In this document: piece by piece, positions 23,188 through 36,100 of the stretch | How the letters are laid out: the number at the start of each line of letters is the position of its first letter | Position numbering within the stretch: position 1 is the first letter of the stretch | Source of the DNA: Sarcocystis neurona | Lineage: Eukaryota > Apicomplexa > Conoidasida > Eucoccidiorida > Sarcocystidae | Length of the DNA: 64,000 bases | Direction: 5' to 3' | NCBI GenBank assembly: GCA_000727475.1 | Contig: KL647323.1 | Coordinates: 448,659-512,658 of the forward strand | Program-made: the position numbers and the translations under genes | The notes under the pieces: generated by a model | The model's input: the letters and a program-made list of their open reading frames with translations, nothing else | Database searches by the model: none | What the model was told of the DNA's origin: nothing

Positions 23188-25845
23188 TTGTAAAATAATT
23201 ACGCGTAGACGTACAGCTACTGAAGAAAAAGGAGAGTCCTCTGCTATTGGTTGCTGAGCGTAACCGGCCGGAGGAAAGGAAAGAAGACAACTGCCGCCTG
23301 AAATTCCACCCGCTCTTCCAGCACTAGCAGCAACCAGTGGAAGCTAACAGCAGCAGATCCAGGCAACCGACAGCACCCGCATGTGCTCAGCGAAGGTGGC
23401 AGCGTCTACGGAATATCTGCCAACCAAATATTGAGCAAGGCATCCAGCAAACACGTGAAAACAGCCAGGCAGCCGGCGATCAACGACGACAGCGTGTCGT
23501 GTGACACCCGCAGCATCTTCTGGGTGATAGCAACACGGCATTTGCGGGAAAGTGACAACAGCGCCTTCAGAGTACCAGCAACAGCAGATCGCTGACCGGT
23601 GTCAGCAGCCCCTACGCACCAGCAGTACACATACATATCTAATGTGCGTGTATTGTGGCAGGTCCTCCGCAGCTCTTTTTTCGTCGGCACATAAAGCAAC
23701 AGCAACCCTGTCCACAGGACACCTGCATTGTTTTACCACCTCGTTTATCAACGACTCCTGCACGGTAGGAGCTGCATCGAGTGGCGCAGAAACATTGAGA
23801 AAAGACCTACACTATGCCAGCGAAGCCGCAGATTCTGCCGGCTTTCATTCACAGCAGGCACGGTTTACCAGAAGCAGCTTTGATGAAGAAAGCCGCACTA
23901 ACTGGAGACAGAGGAGAGTTTAACACGCATCTACGAGGTCGCGAAAACATCAGCTCTTACGCTGCGCTATTTACAGGAATACTTGAGCGGCAACCGGACC
24001 AGACCCAAAGGTCTGTACACTTGACAACGGGGCTGAGATCACTTCTAACTAAGGCGCTCTTTACAGCAGGATTAGTATCTACTAGGTTCCAACAGTCACA
24101 ATAGGCAACAACAAACGTAGCACGTGCAAATATCGGCTGCAGCACCCCCTGTACAGGGTAGCACCTTCGTAACAGAAGCGTCGACGCACGATGTGGACGA
24201 AAACTCCTTCCGCAGGAGCATCGACATCTGCTGGCGCCCAAAGAGCACTACCAGGTCCCACTGCAGGAACAGGAGGACCTCGTGCCTGCGGTTCTGTAGG
24301 GAGTCGCAGTATCAGCAGCCGCGTCTTCTGGAAGAAATACGGCAGGAGCCCCAGCTACTGGCAGGAGGACTGAGTGGACAGCACTGCCTCACTCGCTTCA
24401 CATCTCAACGGCGGCAGCGGCACCAGCACGAGGTTCAGCTACTCCTCCCAGCTGGAGCGGCAGGAGCCGCGGTTGGGTACCATTTGTGTACAGCTACGGA
24501 CTTTTTGCAGTCCATTCCACTTTCATCATCCGTCCTCCTCAAGCAGCTCCCCTCCGCACAGCTTGTTTCGCTGCTGCGCCACCAAGAAGCAGTGCACGTT
24601 TCCCCGTTTCCTTTGCATTTTTCTCCGTTCCTTCTTGGCCTGTCTCTCGCGTCCCCCGGCTTGACTCGTGTTGTGGTACAGTTGCGGCTCCTTCCCGTCA
24701 GATGCAGCGACAGACACAGAACACGTCCACACTCTAGCTGTCGCGACAAGTACACGCAAAAAGGGATCTTCTCTCAAAACCCCAGCTAATGCGGCAATTC
24801 CCCGTGCTTCCGACCGGTTCCGCGCCAAGACGACACGCAGGCACCCGATGCTCCTGCTTCGACTACTACGGGGTTCGTGTCCATCCTTACTCCGATTCGG
24901 CACCTGGAGGGACACCGGCTGCAGGACGCCTGTGTGTCCCACCACTACACAACAAGTAGTGTACACCGCATTCATCCCACTGGTGTGGTGCAAGGCGCGC
25001 TGCCTTGCTGGCTCTGGGTAGATGATCCCGCGGTACTGGTGCTGCTGCTCTGCCGGAATGCGCTAGCCCCACTTTCGTGGCTGGTTGCGTGCTCTGCAGT
25101 GTTGTTGTACCATAGCACTGGCGGAGGAAGAGGAGGATTTGGAGGCGAGGCAGCATCCGATGCAGCACCAGCGGAAGGCCGCTTCGCATTCATCTGGAGT
25201 ATCCCCCCAGATTTGCAGCTGCAGTATTTCTTTGCTGACACAAACGCTGCAGTACCACCCACGGCGCCCAACCTTCCTCCTGCCACTGCTGCAGCTACTG
25301 GGGCCTACAGCTCAGCGCGACATAAAGCGCGGCGGCTGCTTCGTCTTCTTCAAGGCAACCGCTGTGGCTGTGGAACAAATTTCTCCTCTCTTCGTACCAC
25401 TACGCCGCCTTCCTTCTACTACTCCGGCAAGGGAAGGAGCACTGCCAGCGCCGGGACACTCTGCTGCAACGTCGTTCCTGCTACACCCGTGCTGGGTACG
25501 ACTGAGTTCTTCCTGCGACCTACGGCTTAGCTGCTGCTGCTGCAGTTTTGCTCTAACTACAACTCTGGTGTTCGACTACCCTGCTGCTACGACTACTCGT
25601 ACGACTACGCCTGCTGCAACTACTACTGTGACAAATACTCGCGCGCCCGTGTGCCAGGTTCCCAGACGTCAGGCGGAGGCATTCTAGCTTTGAAGCAAGA
25701 GCACGCTTTCCGTTCTCTGCTCTGCCCCCACGCCTCCGGCATCCTGAATGGACGTGCCTCTACTACTACTTCACCCTGCTTCTCTTCCGAACTGCCGTGG
25801 CTGCTGCTGCTGCTGTGGCCATGCGCGTGGCGCTGTGGTCCCAGT

Positions 25846-25884
25846 AGTAGTAGTACTAGTAGTAGTAGTATTAGTAGTAGTACC
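25846..25884. repeat. TAG/AGT trinucleotide microsatellite
   Basis: About a dozen AGT units with single-base interruptions (ACT, ATT) are present. A shorter related tract lies at 35027-35042. Such runs carry in-frame stops in one reading and are unlikely to be coding. Confidence 0.85.
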
Positions 25885-28800
25885 ATATAACGCGGGCCCC
25901 AGAAGCGTGCACCGCGTGACTTGTACTACTCTACCCCTTCCGGTTGCTGGCGTCGCAGAACAGCACAGCAAACAGCCTTTGGCGCCGCTCCTTCTCTTCT
26001 CTGTTGCGTGAGAGAGCAGCAGCGGACCTGCTCCGCTTTGACTGACTGCTACACGCACACACCTCCGCGGGTACAGAGCTCACGGCGTCGCGCTTGTGAG
26101 GGAAACGTTTTCTTGCTTCTTCCTTGCCGCGCTTCTGTACAGAACTGCGTGTGTCTGGGCCGCGTTGGTGTCCCCTTCTTCTTCTTCTGCTCTCTTGGCT
26201 GCGCCGCGCGCAGGTGCGGTTGCGCTGCTCCTGTCGTCGCTAGCGGTGGTGTATCTTTTGTGTAGTGGTGCCGGCGTTGCTGCTGCTCCTCAGCAGCTTC
26301 TCCTGCTTGTGGTTCCCCGGTACTGTTTTGTTGCTCGTGAAGAAGCAGCAGCAGCAGTAGTCACCGCCGCCGCTGCGCGCGCGCGCGCGCTCGCGCCCTG
26401 CTGCTGCTGTTGCGCGGTGTACGTAAACCCCAACGTGTTGCTGCCAGGTTGTCGCTGCCGCATTACAGCGGCTGCAGAGCCCGTTCTTTCCTCATTTCCT
26501 GACCTTTCTCCCGCTTCCCTGGAGCGGTCAAACTGGGTGTGGACTGCTTCCGTCCATCCGAACACTTCTGTGTCGCCTCTGTTCCTCGTCTGCCGGTGTT
26601 TCACCGCTGTAAGCGCGCGCAGCACCTTCTTCTTCTGCGGTGGCTGGGCGGCAGCAGCAGCAGCAGCAACGCGGAGCTCAGCCCCTGTTGGGCTGCTCCT
26701 TTAGAATACTCGTACTCCTTGGGCGGGTTGCCTGCTAATTCTTCTTCTGCTTGTGCTTTCTCTCGATTTTCACACCATCTGCTCCCTCCTCCTCACTGAC
26801 TGGGCCATCTATGCGGGCGTCCAAAGACCCAGGGACGGTACTTTTTCCTGCTGCTGTGTTGCTTGCCAGTCCGCCACCGCGCTGCTGCACGCGCGCGCGG
26901 CTCTTCTGTTTCCCGCGGCGGCGCAGTGGTGTAACACGCCTTTGAGAAGCAACAAGCGCCGCCCAGCAGCAGCCCAGGAGAGAAAGCACCCGTAGCGGTA
27001 TTGGAGAGGAGATGTTCTTAGTGAGAACTGCTATACTACTCTACCACTATTACTAGTATTGCCGCTCGCGCGCTGCCTTGTGCTGCGCGCGCGCGCTGTG
27101 CTGCTGCTAGTCGTCGTCATCGTAGTGAAGTACACCCGTAGGCGTGTGGTGTTGCGGCGGCTGCTGCTCTCCTGCTGCTGCTCCTCCTCCTCCTCGTGCT
27201 CTCTCCTCTCCTCCTCCTCTCGCTTCGCGTGGCTTGCGCGCTGTGTTGCTGCTGTTGTTGAGCGCGTTGTTACACTACCACTTCTCTTCTTCTCTCCTCG
27301 TCGCCGTGCTCCACGTCCAGAAGTATCCCTGCTGCGCGCCCCCTGCTGTTGCAGCTGCCAGGGGAATCTACGAGGACTGAGAGTAGGATTCTCGCGGAAA
27401 ACAGAAGAAGCAGGAGTGGCCTTTTCGGGACAGGGAAAAACTCGAGGTGGTCCTGCTGAACAACCACTGCTGCTGTGACACAGTCGAAGGAGGAAATGAA
27501 GAGGAGGTGCGCGCGGCGACGGGGTTCGCTGTTCAACAACTTGTGCAGAAGCAGCATCGCTGTTACACCTGTGCGGCAGCTGCTGCTCGCTCTATTATGC
27601 GTACATGCAGCTTTTGGCTCCGTCTCTGGCTTTCCCTGATGCAGCAGCGACCATTCATCGGCTGATTTTCGTTTTTTCCTTTCGCCGCCCCAAAAGGCAC
27701 CGGCAGCCGGCCTCAGACTCGGCCGCGACCAGCCAACAGAAGAGAGGCGAGGGGGAGGGCCGCCCGTTCTTCTTATCCTTCCACCACCGCAGCAGAGGAG
27801 TCGCAGCACAGCACTGCGCGTCGTAATAGCTGCTGAGCCAGGGACGACGGCGGTATTCACCTGCAGCAGCAGCAGAAGTCACTTCTGGGGAGGAGAGAAG
27901 TAGTACCGGTAGAAGCAGCTCGCGCGGAAGACGGCAGAAACGAAGCAGTGCGACCACTTCTCACTGCCGAAAGAGCCTACACTTCGTGTTTTTCTCCGCA
28001 GTATCCGCGGGTCTCTCCTTATTTCCTCCCCACTTCTTCGTAGCGATTCCAGTCCTCCAGCACCGCGCCTGCCGTCACGCCCAAGCAATGACGTGATGAA
28101 CGCACGTCCCTGCGCGTAAATCCAGCACACTGGCCACAGCAGGACGGGGCGGAGGGCAGAGGGTCCCCAGGTTATCCATCCCGTCGTGCCACTAGTTGTT
28201 GTTTCCTTTCTCAGCGGTGTTCCGACCGGGTCCTCCCTCTCTGCTTTGCTGCTCGCGCACGATTTCGTGTTACAGCGACGGACACTGCGGTGCTTTCCTT
28301 TTTTTCTGCTGCTGCTGCTGCGGCGCGCTCTCCTTTTCCCTGTGGAACAGCTGAAGAAGCAGAGCGGCCACGCATATATGTGTGTGTGTGTGCGCTGGCC
28401 ACGGCAGGACTGGCACGTCGTCAACAGCAGCAGCAGTGCGAGCAACCGCAGCAGCTAAAGGCAAAGCAGCGCCAGCAAGAGAGAAAGCAGCGCCAGCAAG
28501 AGTAGAAGCAACTTTTTTCGTCCTGCGTCCTGGGGTGCGGCGCGCTGAGTCATCTCTCCTGCCGAATTTTTCTGCGTTTGTGTGGAGCTCTCCCTGTGTA
28601 CGCGTCCAGCAGCAGCAGCAGCAGAAAAGCCTCAGGTGTGCGTAGGAGTCTCAGAAGCCGCCGAAGAAAGCAACTGCAGGACAGCGGCGACCGAACAGGG
28701 ACGACGCGGCGCAAAGAGAAGAGCGCGGCGCCGCGTCACTTGTTTCCTCCTTACTGTTAGAGAAGAAGAATTTCCGACGGCGGGATATAGAAGTGAATTT

Positions 28801-29799
28801 CCTCCCTCCCCGCGTCGTGAAGAGAGGAGGAGCAGGTGGAGGAGAACGTGAACCTGTAGATTTGCCCTTTTCTTTTTTCTGTCGCGTTTTATCGGAGACG
28901 CGTGTGGCGACGGTGTGTCCTTCGGCGTCTCGGCCGTGCTGCGTGTCGGAGGGGGTCTCTCGTGTGTGCAGCAGCAACAGCAGCAACGGGTACGGCGGTT
29001 CAGCGGCAGCAGGCGGCCAGGCACGTAGGTACGTTTTGCAGCAGAAGAACATCAACCGCAGGGAGAACGCACAGGAGCAGAGAGGGCAGCGCGCAACACC
29101 AGCGAGAGGAGGAGCAGCGGCAACAGGCGTAGCAGCAGAAAACCGGGCCGCAGTGTCGGTAGGAGCTGCCCCTGCCCACCACCAGCGCACCAGGGGACGG
29201 AGGTGGAGAATAAGCAGCAGGTCGTGGTCGGGAAGTTGTTTCTGCTGCGGCTCTGCAGAAACGAAAAGGCACGTGGAGCCGACGCGTGCGAGCCCACACC
29301 GACAACCCCACACAGCAGCAGCAGCAGCAACCAGCAGCAGGGGCCGTGCCCGCAGCTGAAAGAAGTGTCGCACACCCGCCGCGACACACAACGCGCAGCA
29401 GTAGCGTCAAGAACCGACAAGAGCAGCTGCAGCCCGCAGAAGAAGAAGGAGCGGCAGCAGTCCGCAGAAGAAGCGACAGCAGCAGTGTTCCCCACGAGAG
29501 GGGCGGAGGAGGGGGGCAGTGTGAGGAGGAAGACGCAGCAGGGCGGCCTCGTCTTAAAAAGGAAGAGACTCAGTTTTTGTGTCTCGGCTGCTCGCGCAGG
29601 ATCGACTGCGCGTCATCTGTATCGCGCACACGCGAGGAGCAACGGCTCTGCTGCTGCGCCTGGCCCGTGCAGTGCTGCTGCGCGCTGCGGTGTACGTACA
29701 CCGCGCATCACACAGTAAGAGACGGACACGGCAACATGCAGCCCGGCGGGTAACTGCCGCATGCGGCTGCTGCAAAAGAAACTCCGGAGAGCAAAAGAA

Positions 29800-30060
29800 G
29801 CACACACACACACACACGCATGCCGTGTGGGCCGCTGCTAGCAATTATATACGTATACACATATATGTATATGGTCCCACACACATATACACGTATATAT
29901 ATGTTCATCCATATATATATGTGCACATACAATATTTATATATGTATACGTATATATATGTATGTGGGTGGCTGTAGTAACGTAAACACACGCAGACACA
30001 CACACGCACACCCATACATATACATGCATACATATATATACACGCATGTGTAGGTATATG
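29800..30060. repeat. CA microsatellite and TATG/CATA minisatellite block
   Basis: A CA tract (about 29803-29818) is followed by overlapping ATATATGTATAC-type motifs up to about 30056. The alternating purine-pyrimidine sequence is nearly self-complementary, and both strands give spurious Tyr/Ile/His/Thr frames. Confidence 0.85.
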
Positions 30061-30065
30061 TATTG

Positions 30066-30151
30066 TCCCCCGTGCTCGCGAGGAAGTGTGTTGGGGAGCA
30101 GTTTTTCTCTGTATGTATGGAGACTCGCGAGGAAGTGTGTTGGTGAAGGAG
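30066..30151. repeat. Short direct repeat
   Basis: CTCGCGAGGAAGTGTGTTGG occurs twice, beginning near 30075 and near 30124. The copies are separated by about 49 bases. No function is apparent. Confidence 0.7.
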
Positions 30152-33116
30152 TGTCTCTCTTTGTGTCTCTTCTCTTCTGTGTGTCTGTGTAGAGTTGTAC
30201 TGGCTGACAAGCGTACGGAAGAAGCAATGTCTGCGCATGTGAAGTGGCCGAAGAATTTCCGTCCGTGTATATGCGTCCCCACTGTGGGGTAGTGGTATGG
30301 GCTGCTGTATCAATTAATCTCTCCGTTTCTCCGTGTGCGCATGTGCGTACGTGTGTGTGTGTCTCGTGTGCGGTTTCCACACGTAGCGGTTTCTTCCGCT
30401 TCTGACAAAATCATTTTCGCCACGTGTTGCAGCAGCATGTGTCCTCGTTGATCGGAGCCGCATTTGCTCCCTGTGCGCGAGGCAGGTGCTGCCTGGGCAG
30501 CAGCTGTGTGTGGGGAGACTACGTACTACATATGTGACGGAGAAGATGCGTGGGCCTTGCCAGGGACAGCGGGCAGCGGCTGCTGTTGCTGCTCCGTAGG
30601 TGCTCTTCCTGTTGCTGCTGTGCGGACTGGCCGGCGCGGCCTGGCAGAGAGGAAGGGAAGCCATGTGTCTGTCCGTCGCTTTGTAGGGCGGCGTACGTGA
30701 ATCTTGTATTTGTGTGGGGTGTGTGCACACACACGTGTTGCGGCAGGTGAGGCGCGTGCTGGCAGGAGAGAAGTTCCTTGTGGCTGCTGTTCAGCAGCAG
30801 CAGCGTCATCCCCGCGGCGCCTCAAGAGAGAGGGAACGGAGGGCAGGCGGCACCTTCTGGCGGCTTCGGCAGGCGCAAGAGAGACGCGACGCAGAGACTG
30901 AAGTTTTTTGGCGGGAGCGGTGGAGACCACCACCAGCGCACGGAGACACTGCAGCAGCAGCAGCGTGGGACGTCGTTGCGCTGCTGGGGACATCAACAGC
31001 GGCAGCAGTTCATGAAGGAAAGCGGACGCACGCGCGCGCCTGGAGGTAGTAGGTAGAGCTTGTGTGGAGTCGCCCCAGCAGCAGGAGCAGCACCAGGTCC
31101 GTTTGTGTGTGTGTGTGTGTGGCTGAAGGGACAGGGACTGCAGCAGCGACGGCAGAAAAGCGCGTTGTTGTTTCTCTTCCTCTTGTCACACAGGGGCTGT
31201 GTGTGGTGGTGGTGGGGCTGTGCCTTGCGCGGCCACAAAACAACTTTTATGATAGAGTCGCGGTGGCAGCGCTCTCTGTAGATGTGTGGACGGGCGGGGG
31301 TTCTCCCCTCCGTCGCGCCGAGACGTGTCTTCTTCCCCGCAGCAGTGACCCAGGCGAGACAGCTGCTGCTGTTTGTGGCTGCTGTTCACGTGCTGTTGCT
31401 GCTCTTGCTGAGGACGGGGCAGCGATATATATGGTTGGACGCCTACCCGGCGTTGCGTAGTTCTTCGTGTCATCGGCTGCAGCCTCGGGAGTGGCCTGGG
31501 ACGGGTAGGGCCGCTGCCGTAGAGGTCTCCTCGAAGCAGCTGAGGACGACCTCGACGTTGCTGCTGCTGCGGTCTTCGCCGGGCTGCGTGCCTTTTTTTG
31601 TTGATGCCGGCACCGCTGTGTGCTGCCGCTCTACCGAGGGTGTCTACTTCCAAGGTCCTACCAACAGCAGGTACTTCCTTCTCTTCCGTAGGTTGCCCGT
31701 GGGAAACGGCGTGGGGTGCTGTGGCTGCGTATATGTAACGGGGCAGCAGCGCAGGAGCTTGCGACCCCGCAGCAGATTTCCCTTGGCTTTGCAGAAGCAA
31801 CCGCTCTTCTACAGCGACAGCGGGGAGGGTCGCTGCGTCTCTCCTTCCGGCCGCAGCAGTGTTGACCTCCGCGTAGTCTCTGGGGGGGCCGCCGTCTGCC
31901 GCGACCGCCGCTCGAATATCTCTCGCGAAGCAGCGATTTGGCACGCCCCAGCTGCTGCGCTCTGACCGCGACCCTCCTGTGCTGTTCGTTCTCTTTCCTT
32001 CCTCCCCTGCTGGTGAGGCAGCTGCGCAGCTGCGCGGGTCGTGGCAGTCGCGGTTCTCTCTGGCCGGAGCACCGCTGCTGCTGCTGCGTCTTCGTGACGT
32101 GGGGCTGCATCCGAGAGACGCAGAGGTCTCTCTCCGTGCGCCTCTCTGCTGCCGTGCCCTGCCACGGCGTTGCTGCTGCTGCAGCTCTTCTACGGGTGAC
32201 GACAAACTGCTGGCTCATCTGTCACTCCCACACAAGGTACAGCCGCGTTCTGCTAGGGAGGACAACGGGCTGGTGATGCTGGTGCTGCTTCTTGTCTTCC
32301 CCTCCTTTGTTGTGGATCTTTCCCGTCGTTTCTTATGCGTTAGTGGTGGCTTTCTTCTTTTGACGGCAAGGCGGGGCCTCGCATGTTTGTGCTTCCGGGG
32401 TTGGGTGGCTGCTGCGTCGCGTCTCCGCGCGCGCCTTGGTGGGGTTGGGCTGCTGGGACGAGGAAGAGACGGAGACAGACACGGGGAGGGCAGGAGGGAA
32501 GAAAAGGGAGAAGTGGAGGCGGCAACGCTTCACGAGATATCATCGCCTCCCTTCATTTTGCTGTCTTTTCTCCATGTGTACAGCGCGGCCATTCTTCACC
32601 CGCATCTGGGGCGTACAGCTGCTGCAGAACCAACTCGGGCATCCGCGTGCGAAGAGGAGAGACGCTTCACCAGCAATAGTAGCAGCAGCTGCAACAGTAG
32701 CAGCACAGGTGCACAGCAGCCGTGCACCACGGTGTCAGCAACAGCAGCAGCGGAGCCTGGTGGTGTGGTGCGGACGCGTCGGCGGAGCGGGAGAGGCCCC
32801 TCCGAGCGCAGGAACAGCAGCAGCAGGAGAAGGAGGACGAGCGAGAGAGCACGAGAGCGGCGGTCCGTGTGCGACGAGAAGAAGAAGAAACAGCAGCAGT
32901 GGCAGCAACGGCGCGCAGGCCTAGCAGGTCCACCGGGCACAGGAGAGGCAAGAAGAAGGCGGAGCACGGGAAAGAGAGAGCCGGAAAGTAGTGCACGACC
33001 CGGTGCTGCAGCGTCCGCAGCAGCAGCAGCGGGACGGCCGTATCGGCAGCAGCAGCGACAGCAGCAGGAGCAGGACGGAGTGACGTGCGACGCGCAGCGG
33101 CATCTTTGGGGTTACG

Positions 33117-36100
33117 ATGAAGCAGCAGCAGCCGCCGGTGATGCTGCCGCCGCTGCCTGCTGCGGCCGCGGCGGCGGCGGGCGGAGGGCCGGGGGCCGCA
33201 ACGTCGCTTCGCGACGCGGTGATGGAAGTGCTGCCGCAGGAGCAGCGTCTCCTCAACATGCACGTGCAGCCGGCGTAGGTCTCAGGAATGCCGCACCTGC
33301 TTCTCTTCTCGCGCGTGCATGTGCGGTCGGTGCATGTCTCTTGGTGGGGGGGGGGGGTGGTCTCCCCGACGTAAGAGCGTAGATTTGCTGCGGGGAAGAG
33401 TTTCTTGTGGAGAGGCGTGTGCCTGCTGTCGCCTCGCTCTCTTTTCTCTCCTCCTGTCGACAGACGTCTCGCGGTGTTGCCGACCGAGGCGCTCCCCGCG
33501 GCTTCGCCTAGACAGTTCACATCTTCGTATATGTGCGTACCTGCGGATAGGTAGCATGCGGACACGTGCAGGAAGAGGCACACAGAGATCTGCGTGGGAA
33601 AAGGTGTGACGGCGTCAGTGATTGCATGCGGCCTGAAAGTCCGCAGGACCTGGACGTGTATGTGTGTGCCTGCGCAAATATGTATACATATACAGAGATA
33701 CGCATGCGCCTATAGACGTGCACGCGCTTGCGTGCACGTCTATGCGTCCCTACGTAGGTAGACATTTGTGCGTGAATGTATTTGGGTGCGTATGCATGTG
33801 TAGATCTGCGTACATGCGTGTATGGGTAGATACGTTATGTGCGCGATTATATACACATATATATGTATATATATGTGGGTAGAGTGCTGATGCTGGGATG
33901 GGGCTGACTGCGGGAGGCGCTCTGGTGGTGCATGCGTTCGATGAGGCTGCTTCTTGTCGGCGCGCAGCTAGCGGGGCGTGTTGCTGCTGCTGTGTGGGGT
34001 CCTGCTGTTGTTCTCCGGCGCTGCCCACGCACTGCTGCTGTGGTGGGGGACGTGTGGGCTCCGTCGGTGTTGCTGTCGTTGGGGACACCTGGGTATGCGG
34101 TCCACTGCTGCTGCTCGCTTCCTCCTCTCCCTGCTGCTGCTGCTGCGCCGCGGCCGGTTCCATGGTTGCTGCTGTTGAAGAAGGGTCCACGCTGCGGCTG
34201 CTGCCTGCGTCTTCCGCATGGGCGTCTCACTGTTGCTGCTGCCGTTGCTGCTGCCGTTGCTGCCGCTGTTGCTGTGTGTCTTGATAGCTGCTGGTGCTGC
34301 TCCTCCTGCGTCACAGCTGCTGTTGTGCGGCTTCGCGACGCTTTTGCTGGTGCTGCTACTGTTGCGCGACTTTACGGCGCTTTGCTGCTGCTGCTGCGGT
34401 GGTTGGGCTGCAGGCTGCGTATCGAGTGTACGACGTGGCACCGAGACAGTCATGATTTGTTCGACTACGAGACGAGACACGTGAACTTGAAGCATTTTAT
34501 CGTGACGAAGTCGGCCAGACTTTTCCGGCTTGACGCGGATGTGCTGTGTCTCCCGGAGAACGCGCCACTGCCGCTGCCGCCTCCTCCGACACATCCGCCG
34601 TCCCCAGCCGCTGCTGCTGCTCCGCATTTGACGAGCTTCGCGCAGCTGCGGAGCAGCAGCAGCAGCCCGAGCGAGGGCGCAACAGCAGGCGGCGGGCTGG
34701 CAGCAGCAACAGCAGCCGGAGCAAGAGCAGCAGCAGCAGCCAACGAACAGGCAACAGCAGGGGCTGCTGCGACAGGGGCAGGAGCAACATCAGAAGCCGG
34801 AGCAGCAGGTGAGCTCTGCAGCACCACCTGCAACAGCAGCACCACCTGCAACAGCAGCACCACCTGTATGAGATTGAGACACACAGAGAGCGCGTGCTGC
34901 TGCTCCTGCAGTAGCAGGAGCAGTTACCGGTGGTGCTGGACCATCTTAGTAACCGGGGTGTGGGGTGCAGCAGCGGCTGTTGTTGTAGAGTAGTCGTAAT
35001 GTGGCGTGCTGCTGCTGCTGCTATAGGAGTAGTAGTAGTAGTAATGGAGGAAAGAAGGCTAACACTGATGGTGGTGGTTGTAGCGTAGGGAGGGGAATTT
35101 TGCTGCTGCGAGAGTGACACAGCTGCTACAGCAGAGGTCGTCAGCGTCGGTACGTCTGTTGTATATGTGTGGAGCGGCGGTTGCAGGCCGAGGAGGAGGA
35201 GAACAGCAGCAGCAGGCGCTGGTGGTGGAAGGCGTTGGGCTGGGACGCATGGGAGCGGGCGCGGCTTCTCGTTTGAGCGGTGGCGGTGGAGCAGCCGCAG
35301 AGCAGCAGCAGCAGCAGCCAGGAGGAGCAGGAGGAGACGCTCGTGCTGCAGCAGCAGCAGCAGGAAGGACGGAAGGGTATGCAGCGGACGCGCAGAACGG
35401 AACAGAAGGTGGCGCAGCAGCTGGTGCTGCTGCCGGTGACGTTGCAGCAGCAGCAGCAATTCTGAGCGGAGCAGCGCAGCAGCAGCAGGCAGAAGACAGT
35501 CCCCTCGGGGCCGGTGCCGCCGGCGCAGCAGGAGCAACAGCAGCAGGCTCGCAGCACAGCAGCAGCGCGACTGCTGCAGGCATGGCTTCCACTCCCGCAG
35601 GCGCTGCTGCTCCTCCCCCGCCCAGTACGGACTTCCTCCTCTCGATCAAATGCTCTAAGGACGGTACGTCTCAAGCGGAAAACAAAACTGCTGTTTCATC
35701 TTCTGCAGAAAGGAACCTGCTGTTGCTGCTTTCGCAGGAAGGAAACTGCTGCTGCTTCTTCTTCTTTTTGGGATAGCGCGTGTCGCATTTTCTTCTTCCC
35801 GTCTTCGCGTCGGGTTATGTGGTGGCTGTCTCATCCAGTTCTCTATATACGTGTATACACCTGCGCTTTTCGTATACAGCCATCTATATATGTATACGCC
35901 TTCTTCCGTATACATATGTATCCGACCTTTCTTGCGTGTATACATATATATGTATTGTTTAGGTGCATCAGTTTCCTTGCTTATGAATATATGTTTGTGG
36001 GGGGCTGACTGCATCCTTGCATATATGTGTATGTGGGCGGCTGAACTTCTTTGTCTATGTGTGGACAGGTGAACTTTTTTGTATCTGTGTATATACGTGT

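Larger units (their letters stand above)
22600..33116. other. Repeat-rich segment, no gene resolved
   Basis: Dense CAG/CTG trinucleotide runs keep many overlapping frames open on both strands. Examples are plus 31979-33382 (467 codons) and minus 32205-31186 (339 codons). These frames show no motif and mostly begin at non-ATG codons. CTG on the plus strand dominates about 24.4-28.3 kb and 30.4-32.3 kb, and CAG dominates 28.4-29.5 kb. Since the two secure repeat-bearing genes in this window read CAG on their sense strand, hidden genes might follow that polarity. An ATG-initiated plus frame at 23814-24104 and a minus frame at 23705-23406 are the most coding-like. Part of 31-33.1 kb must be the 5' flank of the downstream FHA/RING-CH gene. 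Confidence 0.5.

Noticed and set aside
31979..33382. 467-codon plus-strand open frame
   Set aside because: It starts at a non-ATG codon, mixes Leu/Cys-rich and Arg/Ser-rich parts typical of a shadow of CAG/CTG repeats, and overlaps the ATG exon of the FHA/RING-CH gene in another frame.
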